Assembly: GCF_000247695.1 (NCBI RefSeq)
Contig: NW_004624747.1
Span: 8,323,647-8,387,646, forward strand
DNA length: 64,000 nucleotides
Direction of reading: 5' to 3'
Source of the DNA: Heterocephalus glaber
Taxonomy: Eukaryota > Chordata > Mammalia > Rodentia > Bathyergidae
Of this stretch, positions 54,409 through 64,000 are shown one piece after another (within the stretch, counting starts at the first letter, position 1; every line of letters starts with the position of its first letter). Made by a program: the position numbers and the translations under genes. The notes beneath the pieces were generated by a model. That model saw only the letters and a list, made by a program, of their open reading frames with translations. It made no database searches and was not told the DNA's origin.

Positions 54409-55140
54409 TCTGAGATTCTTTTGATCTAAGCCTGGTGAATTTTCCCACAAGTACTATACATCAACTGTGCTCTGTGGGAGTCCCCTAAGGATTCTGGGAA
54501 ATAGATAAACTTAGACATTAAATATGCAATCTAAGTGCCCTTTGTGCCTCATGTGTCCCCAGTGATCCTTTCTCTTCTTGGCCTCATTCCGGCCTTGCCT
54601 TAGGTTTTGGACATTTTCCACTGGTCATACAGTTCCCAAGGGCTAATAGTTGTATCTTTGGGAGCTCTTTTCCCTTGCCCTGACAGATTCCTCATTGCTA
54701 GTTTATCTGGAGCTTTCTCACTGTAGCCTCTCTCTATTTTGGCTACAGTGAGATCTCTCCACCTACTCATTCCTGGTTATTTTAAATTCCTTGGCCTCCA
54801 GGGTTTCCTAGACTCTCCTCCTTGGTCTTGAATTGACGTGATTGGAAAACTTTCTAGCATACAGCCCCGACTGTTCTGGCACAGCCTGAGAGAAGGGCAG
54901 AAGATTGACTGAGGTGAGGTGTGTTAGGGTGGCAGATGATTCAGGCTGCAGTTCTCCACAGGAAAGGCAGGGAAGTCTCTGGTGGATCCTAATTGTGGAG
55001 AAGGAGACAGTTGTCATGCCAACTCTTGGTGTCAGAAGCATGAAAATCATAATAGCCTGTATGTAATTTGTGAGATACCAATCTCTGATCTGGTTTGAGC
55101 TCAAGAGTTTCTTTTTTCTGGAAGATGGCTCTTGCTTTCT
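54409..55140. other. Unassigned sequence with a perfect inverted repeat
   Basis: No gene. A 13-bp perfect inverted repeat lies at 54716-54728 and 54741-54753 with a 12-nt loop. Confidence 0.5.
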
Positions 55141-55339
55141 TCTATTTCCTATTCACTCACTGACTCACAATATGCGTTTACTAATGCTGATGATGTAAGG
55201 CACTGTGGTAGGACCAAAGACTACAAAGCTCAGCATTTGGGGATCTTGTAGGCCAGGGTGACAGAATTAAACAAATGCAATTTGATGTAATGTGTTATGC
55301 TTGAGGTATGTGTGAAAGGCAATGGGAACCCAGCTGAAA

Positions 55340-55850
55340 GAGGAATCATTTAAAAAACTTTTTTATTAGTATATGTTTGCAATACATAATTACATTAATC
55401 ATGGGGAGTTGGTATATGTACATAACACATCTTAGTTTTTTTTTTTTTTTTTTGGTAGTGGGGATTGAATTCAGGTCCTTGCGCTTGCGAGGCAGTCGGC
55501 GCTACCACTAAGCTAAATTCCCAGCCCAACACACCTTAGTTCTTTTTTCCCCTTCCCCATTTGTTTCTGCCCCCTCCTCTTTTTTTTTTTTTTTTTGGTA
55601 CCGGGGATTGAACTCGGGTCCTTGCGCTTGCGCAGCAGGCGACAAAACCACTGAGCCAAATCCCCGGCCCTCTGCCCCCTCCTCTTAATCTCTTGGTCCC
55701 ATGAAGTAGGAATAATTCTTTTTTTTTTGGTATGGGGATCAAACTCAGGTCCTTGTGCTTGCGAGGCAGGTGGCTGAACCACTGAGCTAAATCCCCGGCC
55801 TCAGGAGGAATAATTCTTGAGAGAAAGAATAGGTAGCTCAAACTCCAGGC
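55340..55850 (-). mobile_element. L1 3' fragment with three nested ID-like SINEs
   Basis: L1-type 3' end (TTATTAGTATATGTTTGCAA, TATGTACATAACACATCTTA) broken by IDs at 55437-55527, 55580-55670 and 55718-55800. Each has its own direct repeat (ACACAYCTTAGTT, CTGCCCCCTCCTCTT, AGGAATAATTCTT). Confidence 0.85.
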
Positions 55851-56459
55851 ACAAAGTGACATTTGAGCAGATCTTGATGGAAGAGAGTCTGATATGGAGG
55901 CGAAAGGTGTTCTAGGTTAAGGACTTGGATTTTTAACATGGATTTAGATCACCAGTGACTTTGAGAGACACTCAGAAGCCAGCCACATTCTTTGCAGGTG
56001 TCTCCTTTCCCAACTATAGCAGTGATGCCCTCAAGTTGAGAGACCCTCTCTTCCAATGAAATGGCTCAGCGTCTAGACTGTCTCTTTTCCTTCCATGAAA
56101 TTCACTTGTCTTATGTCCTACCCACTCCAGACGCAGCTGATTGTTGTGCTAAGTGCTATGTATTATTGGGAGTGGATAAATTTATAATTCAATAAATGAT
56201 TAACTCAGCTTTATTTAGGATCAATTTGTGCAAGGCACAGGAAAGATTATAAATGTAGTGTTTAAGAGGACAAGCCTAAAATCCGAATGATGTTGGTTTG
56301 AAATCTATTCATTAGCCTGGAGGTCTCACTCAAAGTACTTAATTCCTAACTTTTCTCCTGTATAAAATAGAAATGACAGTGCTCTATGGTGTTGTGAAGA
56401 TTGAGAATGCATGAATGAATTCTGAGCATGGTGTCTGGTACAGTAAATGTAAATTAGCT

Positions 56460-56580
56460 AGTGGTATTTAGGGTATATATGGCATGAATATATATTATAC
56501 ATACATATAAAATATACCCAGTATATACACCTAGTATACATGAATATAGAATAACATTATATGTATATGTATAGCTACTC
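56460..56580. repeat. AT-rich low-complexity tract
   Basis: Mixed TATA/CATA units over about 120 bp. Confidence 0.7.
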
Positions 56581-56724
56581 TTAGGGAGTTTGAAGACTTC
56601 AAATGGAAAGGAAAAAGACTCAAACTATCAAATAATAATGAATTTTTCCTAAGTTATGTATTAAAATTTAAAATAGGGACTTCCTAGTGCATTAATCAAA
56701 GGACAGCTATTCCCAGGGATTTTT

Positions 56725-57165
56725 TCTTTTCTTTTCTTTTTTCTCTCTCTCTTTTCTTCCTTCCTTCCTTCCTTCCTTCCTTCTGTACCAGGAATTGAAC
56801 TCAGGGGCTTTATTTATTTATTTACTTTTGAGACAGGGTCTCATTCCAACACTGGGCTTTAATTTGTGATCTTCCTCTCTAGGTCTCCCAGAGTGCTGGG
56901 ATTACAGGCATGTGTTACTATACCCAGTGACAGTGACAGCACTTTTTTTTTTTTTTTTGGAAGGAAAGTAGGATCAATGAATGGACATCGTGTAAAGGAG
57001 GTATAGGAGAGTTTGTTTGTTTTTTGTATCAGGCCATTTTTGTATTTTATTTTGAGACAGTGTCTCTCTAAATTGCCCAGACTTACCTCAAACTTGTGAT
57101 CTTCCTGCCTCAGTTTTCGGAGTAGCTGGAATTACAAGTGAGTGCCACTACAACCAGCAAGGAGA
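56725..57165 (-). mobile_element. Pyrimidine tract and two B1-type SINEs
   Basis: CT-rich run with (TTCC)6 at 56757-56783. A short ID head plus B1 follows (56785-56930). After a T run at 56941-56958, another B1-ID composite lies at 57010-57162. Confidence 0.72.
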
Positions 57166-57640
57166 AACTTTTAAGAGGGTATCTTGGAGGTAGAGAGTTA
57201 CTCATGTCCTGGAAGGTCATCAAGCACAGGCTGGCTGATGATTGATAGAAGGGCTTCCTGAGCCCCTTAGGAGGCACAGAGGGTATGCTGAGCTCCTGGG
57301 GAACATTTCCAAAGGACTGTCTTTTCTACTCATGTTCCCAGAAGCCCTTGCTCTCTCCCTATTTGGATGGCTCCTTCTTTGGTAGGACCTGGAATGTTGC
57401 AGATAATGCAGTGCCAGAGGCGGCTACCAGGGCAGGTGCCTCCTTGTCTTATCTCCCTTGCCCCCATCTCTCTCCTGCCTTTTCTGGCTTATCTCCTAGA
57501 ACAGAAATTACCTAAGGCCAAATATTAACTGTGAAACTATAAAACCACGTGAAACTCAGATGGCTCTCAGTGGCCTGGACTCTTGGTGCTCTGTTATCAG
57601 AAAACCCTGCCTCACATCCCTATGGGTGGGGAGGGTAGAG

Positions 57641-57679
<39 letters not shown>
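57641..57679. repeat. (TGA)13 microsatellite
   Basis: Thirteen uninterrupted TGA triplets. Confidence 0.95.
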
Positions 57680-57759
57680 GGGCCTCAGCACTTCAGGCTT
57701 CCACCCTAAGAGAAGAACTAAGGAAATCTCTGCTATCTGAGACTTCTGTGAAGACTATT

Positions 57760-57895
57760 GTTCTTTTTGTGGTAGTGAGGATTGAACCTAGGGCCTTTAC
57801 ACTGAGTTACATCCCCCACCCTTTATTTATTTACTTTTTATTTTGAAGCAGGATCTCACTAAGTTGCCCAGGCTGGGATCAAACTTGTAATCTAT
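57760..57895 (-). mobile_element. B1-ID composite SINE, truncated
   Basis: GGTAGTGAGGATTGAACC to ACATCCCCCACCC, then B1 part cut after GGGATCAAACTTGTAATC. Direct repeat GAAGACTRTTGT. Confidence 0.75.
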
Positions 57896-58470
57896 GAAGA
57901 CTGTTGTAATCTGATCCTTGAGGAAAGAACACAGCAGCATTCTTTTTAAAGCATCAACAGAAGATATGTTCTCACTTATACAATTAGGACCTCTCCTAGC
58001 TTGATATGGGTGCTGAGGTACACATATATATACAGAGATTTCATAGACACCTATATAGTGCTGAAAAACATGTCCATTATTCATGTGCTTTGGTTTACTC
58101 CCATCCAGACATTATGTCTTATTCATGCTTAGAATCTTTACAGTGCTTGCAACATCAATATCTTTTTGTTGAACTAACGAGTGAATAGTGAATAATAAAA
58201 TATTTATGCCCATTCACATAGGCATCCACACAAATACACACTTGAAGTAAAGTACCTGCAGGTACATATACATGTTTATACAACACACATAGATTTACGC
58301 CAAACAATAGCATAAATGCATTCTGTCCATACACAGCTGTACCTAATGGTCATGAGCGTGTATATAAGTACGTAAATTGACAGATTCCTGAATGATCCTG
58401 CTAAATGGCATAGGTAGTTCCTATAAAGAGAATATGGTTTTGTGGGTGCTGGATGGGGAAAATATGATAT

Positions 58471-58513
58471 ATTGTTTTCTGGTACCAGGGATTGAACTCA
58501 GGGTCTTGCACAG
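58471..58513 (-). mobile_element. 43-bp truncated ID-like SINE
   Basis: GGTACCAGGGATTGAACTCA and GGGTCTTGCACAG only, between two copies of ATATGATAT (58462-58470 and 58514-58522). Confidence 0.65.
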
Positions 58514-58575
58514 ATATGATATTTTGATTGGGAAAACTGCCTTTTAGTTGTGTGCTAGGATGCTTGCACACACTC

Positions 58576-58951
58576 TGTTATGGGCTGATTGTGCCTCCTG
58601 CTAAAATTCATATGAAGTCCTAATCCTCAGTACCTTAGAATGTAAGTGTATTTAGAGATAGAGCCTTTAAAGAGATAATTAAGGTTACATGAGATTATAT
58701 GGATTAGCCATAATCTGATATACTGATGTACTCAATAGAAATAGGAATTTGGCTACACAAAGAATGCATGTACACAGAGGAATGGCCACATGAAGACAAA
58801 CGAGCAAGCCAAGGAGAAACTGAAGGAGAAACTAAACCTGCTAACATCTTGATCTTGGACTTCTAGCCTCTAGAACTGTGAGAAAATAAATTTTTGTTGT
58901 TTAAACTATCCAGCCTATGGTATTGTATTATGGTTACCCTAGCAAAATAAT
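58576..58951 (+). mobile_element. MLT1-type MaLR LTR
   Basis: Starts TGTTATGGGCTGATTGTG; contains CTTGATCTTGGACTTCTAGC and AGAACTGTGAGAAAATAAAT; LTR only, no coding sequence. Confidence 0.75.
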
Positions 58952-59339
58952 ATTCCAGAGCTTTCACTCATCTCTTCTCCCTGATAAGTAAGTTGTTGCA
59001 GAGTGGGTAGAGGGAAGGTCTGAGGGGAGCTCATGAGAGCAGGTTAGACCCAGTCCAGCATTTCCTAGCTCTTTGCAAAATCTTTGAGAAAATGCACTGT
59101 GGCTTGTTGGGAATTGCCTGGGACTATTGTCCCTTAAAGAATGACAGTAATGGAGGAGGAAAACAGCTTTAGATCTGAAAGGGTTAAGCCTCATGCAGGG
59201 TACAGCTAATGTGAAGATAATTAGAAAGTGTGTGGCATGTTCCCATATTGGTATGGGGCAGCCTGAAGCTGAAGCTTTTTTAAAAGGAGGGTAAGGCTGT
59301 AATTTCATAGTGTGCTCCACACTCCAATGCCCGGGGTAA

Positions 59340-59540
59340 GAGGGAAGTGCTCTGGTAGATGTTTCTGGCTCTACCACCAATTTGATATGCCCTTAAGCAA
59401 ATCACTTCACTTCCATGGGCTCTGGATTCTCATTTCTCATTTGTTAAATGGTTAGCCTTTTCCCACAAGGTTTCTGGGAGGTTCCAAGGAACTAAGAGAG
59501 CTGAGGGTGCTTTGAAGAATTAAGAACATTTCCTGGTTAC
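59340..59540 (+). repeat. MIR
   Basis: CCCTTAAGCAAATCACTTCA, TCTCATTTGTTAAATGG; plus orientation. Confidence 0.65.
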
Positions 59541-59574
59541 CAGGGATTATTTTTTCAGCATAGCATTTTAAATG

Positions 59575-59960
59575 TTCTGATATTCTCAACAGTAAACCTG
59601 TGTCTGGCACAGGTTATAGGACAAAGGGATAAACATGGTTTCTACCCTTAAGGGGAGTAGTAAGCAAGATGAAACCCACAGGCATCAGTCACTACGACAG
59701 GCAGTCAACTTTATGCTATAATATAATATAATGTAATGAGGTGATCAGAGGAGGCTGTGATCATGGGGCCTGAGGAGTTAGAAAGGTTTCACAGACAAAG
59801 TGAGGATTGAGAGAGTTTAATAGGGGAAGAGGAAGCTGGGGAGGAATGGAGTACTCTCAGTGGAAGGTGAGAGGATGGCACCTGTAGCACAGAGGCAGGA
59901 GAGAAACAATGCCTCACTAGAGTTATGCATGGTAAATATTAAAAGAGAAAACAAGTAACT
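59575..59960 (-). repeat. L2 fragment, minus strand
   Basis: TTCTACCCTTAAGGGGAGTA and GAGGAGTTAGAAAGGTTTC; reverse L2. Confidence 0.5.
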
Positions 59961-60686
59961 AGGTTACTTTTTGAGTCCTTCCTGGAACAGACCCAACCCA
60001 ATGGTTAATCTATTTGATCCCTTTAGGAATTATTTGGACCCCTTCCCAGGCAGACATAACACAATTTGGGGATCCAGAGCAACCAAGAGTAGAGCTGAGG
60101 GAGTACCAGGAAGGTCATCCTACCTAAGCTTGCCCCTTTTCTAGAGGCAAAACTGTGGTCAGGGGAGAAGAGGGAGATGAAGGTTTCACAGGGAGTTAGG
60201 TGGCAAAGCAAAGATTTGAACTCAGGTTTCTAGAGACAGAGTCTAAGACATTTTCTAGATTATCACCTGAATCTGAAAAGTGGACTGGATTTTGAAGGGT
60301 TTTACCTAGTGTTGGGTAAGGTTGAAAGTTTGGTCCTGCCTGGGAGATGTAGCTGTGTGTATTTGTTGATTGTTTCTGAATGTAGAGCATAGGATTGCAC
60401 CTGGCTAGGTTTTTGCAAGTAACTGACATAGGCATTCCTGGGCCCAGGGACTTCAGGAGTGACCATAAGGCCCTCTGTGTTCCTCCCTGTCCAACTGATA
60501 GCTACTGTTCCACTTGAAGGGCTTCATACCCACAGCTGTGGGCTTTGATCTGAGGAATATTCCTAGTAAACTGTATTATCAGTTGATGATAACTCAGTAT
60601 AAATGGGTTGAGCAGATCCTTTTCTGAGAGTCAATTTTGCTAGGGAAAGAAAACATGAGGTATTTAGAATACAAAAAGGAGGTATT

Positions 60687-60909
60687 AGCTGGGCATGGTG
60701 GCACATGCCTGTAATCTCAGCTCTTGGGAGGCTGAGGCAGGAGGATTGCTGTGAGTTGGAGGCCAGCCTGGGCTACATAGTGAATTCAGGGCCAGCCTGA
60801 ACTACAAAGTGAGATCCTGTCTCAAAAGAAACAAACAAACAAACAAACAAACAAACAAGCAAACAAAGCAAGCAAGCAACCAACCAAAAATCCAACCAAT
60901 TAACAAACC
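60687..60909 (+). mobile_element. Young B1 SINE with long (AAAC)n tail
   Basis: AGCTGGGCATGGTGGCACAT to GAGATCCTGTCTC with the internal duplication, then about 70 bp of AAAC/AAGC units. Perfect 13-bp direct repeat AAAAGGAGGTATT at 60674 and 60910. Confidence 0.93.
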
Positions 60910-61029
60910 AAAAGGAGGTATTTAGTGCTACAAAAAATGAAGGTGGCCAGGGAGGTCCAACCCTCATAATATGATCTGGGGATTTAGAATTTAGTTTTAG
61001 AATTAGGCAGATAATTTTTCTTTTTCTGT

Positions 61030-61250
61030 CTGTCTTTCTCTTTTTTTTTCTGAGATAGAATCTTGCTAGGCCAGTCTTGAACTCACAATCCTCCTACCTT
61101 AGTCTCCTGAGTGCTAGAATTACAGGCATGTGCCAAAAAGCAGTTGGGAAATAAAAAAGCAGTTTGGGGCTGGGACTATAACTTTGTGATAGAGTTTGCT
61201 TGACATGTGCAAGGCTCTGGGTTTGATTTCAGGCGCCAGGAGAAAAAAGG
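61030..61250. mobile_element. Short minus B1 and plus ID-like SINE
   Basis: B1 61045-61135 (TGAGATAGAATCTTGCTAGG onward). ID 61167-61245 (GGGCTGGGACTATAACTTTG to GATTTCAGGCGCC). Confidence 0.7.
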
Positions 61251-62045
61251 CAGTATCGCCTCATTATAGAAGAATAAGAAAATATGAAGAGCAGTATGAA
61301 CAGAAGAAATACTCCACCCCTGCAGTCCCATTCTTCCCTTCTGCCTTAGGTGGCTATCATTAATACCTAAGTATTTGTCTCTTCAGTTCATTCTCTATGC
61401 ATATTTTGTATGTGCTTATATATACATAAATTTATGTACATATAATTCCATGTGTGAATACCTACATATGTGTGTGTATATACATTTAAATAATTTGTAT
61501 GTATACTACATGTGAAAACATTAAGGATATACCATTCCAAAATATGCATAAATGGTATTTTGACTATTTCAAGCTGAAATCACATGAAGATCTATAATTT
61601 CAGATAGGGCCATTTGGCCTGTCTTTTCCTACATGCATCAAGTCACAAATACTCTTTTGTGAGGGCTGTCCTCCTAATACCAGGGCCAACAAATAGCTTT
61701 TATTATCAAATACTGGTAATTGGAGCTATAACAAACCAAACCTGGTCACTGTGGTAACCATTATCTTCCATTAACCTCACATTCCCCACGTATCTCTTAA
61801 TGAATTTCCTAGAATCTACTATCTTTAGCCTGGATCCCTTTGTTCTTTCATTTTTTTCACAAATGCATAATTTTTTGTCAAAAAATATAAAAGCATCTTG
61901 CTTTGGGCATTTCCTGGACTACACTGTCTTGTGGAGATCCCCTTGGATATGTAAGATTAATACAACTTATACAGTCTCCTCTTGTTAATCTGCTTTGTGT
62001 TAATTTGGTTCCTAGTTTCAGTGAAAGCCCATGTGAGAACTAAGT

Positions 62046-62046
<1 letters not shown>

Positions 62047-62084
<38 letters not shown>
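62047..62084. repeat. (TG)n microsatellite
   Basis: About 19 uninterrupted TG units. Confidence 0.93.
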
Positions 62085-62088
<4 letters not shown>

Positions 62089-62349
62089 ATTTCTCCCTCC
62101 CCTATTTTTTTGTGTGTATTTAAATTTAAAAATATGATCCGAATTTCACTATTGTCTGGAAAACTATCTGAGCTATGAGTTGGCAGCACATGTCTATGGA
62201 TACCTTGAAGTAGGTTCTGTTTGTGCCAGTCTGTTCTAAAATCCTCTCATTGTCACTCTTTATTACTCACTAGGGCAGGAGTTGGCAAACTTCTATATAG
62301 GCAAGCTAGGAAATGTCTTGTTTTGTAGACATATTATAAGGATACCATT

Positions 62350-62503
62350 TTTTGTTTGGCTTTTTTGGGGCAGGGTCTCCTTTTGTAGTTCAGGCTGAGC
62401 CTGAACTCTCTATGTAGCCCAGGCTGGCCTTGAACTTGCAGTGATCTTCCTGCCTCAGCCTCCTGGGTGCTAGGATTATAGGCATGCACCACCACACCCA
62501 GCT
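62350..62503 (-). mobile_element. B1 SINE with internal duplication
   Basis: GGCAGGGTCTCCTTTTGTAG to CACCACACCCAGCT, flanked by GGATACCATT. Confidence 0.88.
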
Positions 62504-62577
62504 TGGATACCATTCTTATTGGATGAGAGAGTTACCCCAGTGACTTTATTTCAACTATATTACCTCTGTCAAAACTC

Positions 62578-62935
62578 TGTTATGGTTTAAATTGAGAATG
62601 TCCCCCCAAAGGTCTCATGCACTCCTAGGTGGGGCTTTTGGGTGGTGATTGAATCATGGGGGCATTATAGCTAACTTGCTCTTAGGAGGTGAGGCCCAGT
62701 CTGAAGAGGTGGGTCATTGAGGGGGTGACCTGGAAGAGTATATCTCTTTTCCTAGCTCCTTGCTTCTCTGTCTACTTCCAGGCTACCATGATGTGAACAG
62801 CTTTTCCTCTGCCATGCCATTTCTGTTTTGGATCCAGCTGACCATGGACTGTAACCATCAACCAAAATAAACCTCTTTTTCTTTAATTTGTGGTGTTACG
62901 TATTGTGTCTGAGCCATAGAAAAGTGACTAAGACA
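62578..62935 (+). mobile_element. MaLR-type LTR
   Basis: TGTTATGGTTTAAATTGAG to AAAAGTGACTAAGACA, with GATTGAATCATGGGGGC and AAAATAAACCTC inside. Same family type as the LTR at 44930 but clearly diverged from it. LTR only. Confidence 0.75.
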
Positions 62936-63109
62936 ATATCCAAATACCATATTCTGATATGTTACCATATTCTATTGGGTGTTAGTATCTGAATTTATGA
63001 ATGTTTTGAGGGAGAGGGAGGAGGAGTGGAGCAGGCACAATCTAACCCATAGTAGAGTGATTATGCATTTGGCAACCTGAACCAAGGAGTACCTTCTTGG
63101 ATCCCTTGC

Positions 63110-63208
63110 ATTTTTTTTTTTTTTTTTTTTTTTGGTACCAGGGATTAAATTTGGGTCCTTGTACTTGCGGAGCAGGCGGGGGAACCACTGAGCTAAATCC
63201 CCAGCCCT
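63110..63208 (-). mobile_element. ID-like SINE
   Basis: T(25) run, GGTACCAGGGATTAAATTTG to TAAATCCCCAGCCC. Confidence 0.9.
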
Positions 63209-63844
63209 TGTATACCTGATGACCTTGCTTCTCTTATTTTGAACTTTGGATGGATGCTGGCCTAGATGAGACTTTTCAGGACCAGGAGGCAGGAGTCTTG
63301 GCTTCCAGTTCTGCTTTTTTGACACTAGATTGGGAACCTTGTACAAATCTCTTATCTCAAAGACTGCTTGAGTCTTCGGTTAGCTCTGACAATCTGTGAT
63401 TCCCTGGTGGTAAGACAAGGTTAGTTTTTGCTTGTTTCATGGCCTCCATGCTGTCTTATAGAGCAGTAGTCTCTAATCTTCTTATAAAAGATAAATTTTT
63501 CCACAGATGGGGGTGGGAGGTAGGTATGGTTTGAAATGATTCAAAGGAGCTGGAAATCTAGATCCCTTGCATGTACAGTTCATAGTAGAGGTCCTAATCC
63601 TATGAGAATCTAATGCTGCTGCTGAACTGACAGGAGGTGGATCTCAGGTGGTAATGTGAGTGATGGGGGAGGAGGTGTAAATATAGATGAAACTTCCCTT
63701 GCTGGCCTGCTGCTCACTTGCTGTGTGGTCCAATTCCTAACAGGACAGTTGGGGACTCCTGTTTTAGAGCCTCAGTTTGTGCTAATGAGACTATGGCTGG
63801 GAGTTTGGTTCTTCTTGTGCTGGTTGATTTTTTTCCCTTGTGCT
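63209..63844. other. Unassigned intergenic sequence
   Basis: No gene or clear repeat recognised. Confidence 0.45.
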
Positions 63845-64000
63845 TTCTGAATCAATTTTTCATTCATTTATTTGTTCATTCATTCATCCATTTATTCAAC
63901 AAGCACTTACTCTTGTGTAGTAGATTGTATTTATCAATAGGGTCCTGGGTCTTCTGAGCTCAGTCTGGTGGGGAGATAGAAATATAATCAAATAATCATA
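63845..64000 (-). repeat. L2 3' end, minus strand, cut by window edge
   Basis: (TTCA)n-like run then TTATTCAACAAGCACTTACT and GTCTGGTGGGGAGATAG. Confidence 0.6.

Noticed and set aside
44930..62935. LTRs at 44930 and 62578 as the two ends of one provirus
   Set aside because: They are clearly diverged from each other, 17 kb apart, with unrelated SINE/L2 sequence and a retrocopy between. The first has its own 5-bp target duplication, so they are separate solo LTRs.
1..64000. Exons of DEPDC5 or SLC5A1, the human neighbours of YWHAH
   Set aside because: No frame shows recognisable GATOR1-subunit or sodium-glucose transporter sequence; they probably lie outside the window.

Overview
The window is nuclear DNA from a mammal, most likely a non-murid rodent. 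Two things show this. It holds one intact vertebrate gene with GT-AG splicing. It is also packed with rodent SINEs: B1 (7SL-derived, often with an internal duplication), tRNA-derived ID-like elements, and fused B1-ID composites. I see no murid B2 elements. Fused B1-ID elements are known from squirrel-, dormouse- and beaver-related lineages, so a sciuromorph or castorimorph rodent is my guess, not a proof. Older mammalian repeats (MIR, L2, L1, MaLR LTRs, Tigger and hAT relics) form the background.

The gene is YWHAH (14-3-3 eta) on the + strand. Exon 1 codes for residues 1-29 (27139-27225) inside a CpG island. A 10.3 kb intron follows, and exon 2 codes for residues 30-246 (37518-38171), with a 3'UTR ending near 38965. 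The reading frame is complete. A 100-N assembly gap (26728-26827) lies in the promoter, about 310 bp before the start codon. A palindromic CRE lies beyond the gap, and NRF1-like and ETS-like sites lie around it.

Layout: 1-26.3 kb is intergenic, made of repeats and a few repeat-poor blocks; the block at 11.8-12.5 kb carries paired ATTGG and RFX-half-site motifs. 26.3-39 kb is YWHAH. 39-64 kb is intergenic again. It contains an L1 3' end (39.5-40.8 kb), an RFX X-box-like cluster (43.57-43.66 kb), a CpG-enriched 'orphan' segment with CTCF-like motifs (45.45-46.35 kb), a full-length antisense RPL30 retropseudogene (53.96-54.41 kb) and several MaLR LTRs. In human the neighbours of YWHAH are DEPDC5 and SLC5A1; I recognise no exon of either here.

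The best candidates for undescribed function are regulatory: the CTCF-like cluster and the two RFX-type motif clusters. Nothing in the window looks like a new protein-coding system. Repeat boundaries are read by eye and can be off by 10-30 bp.
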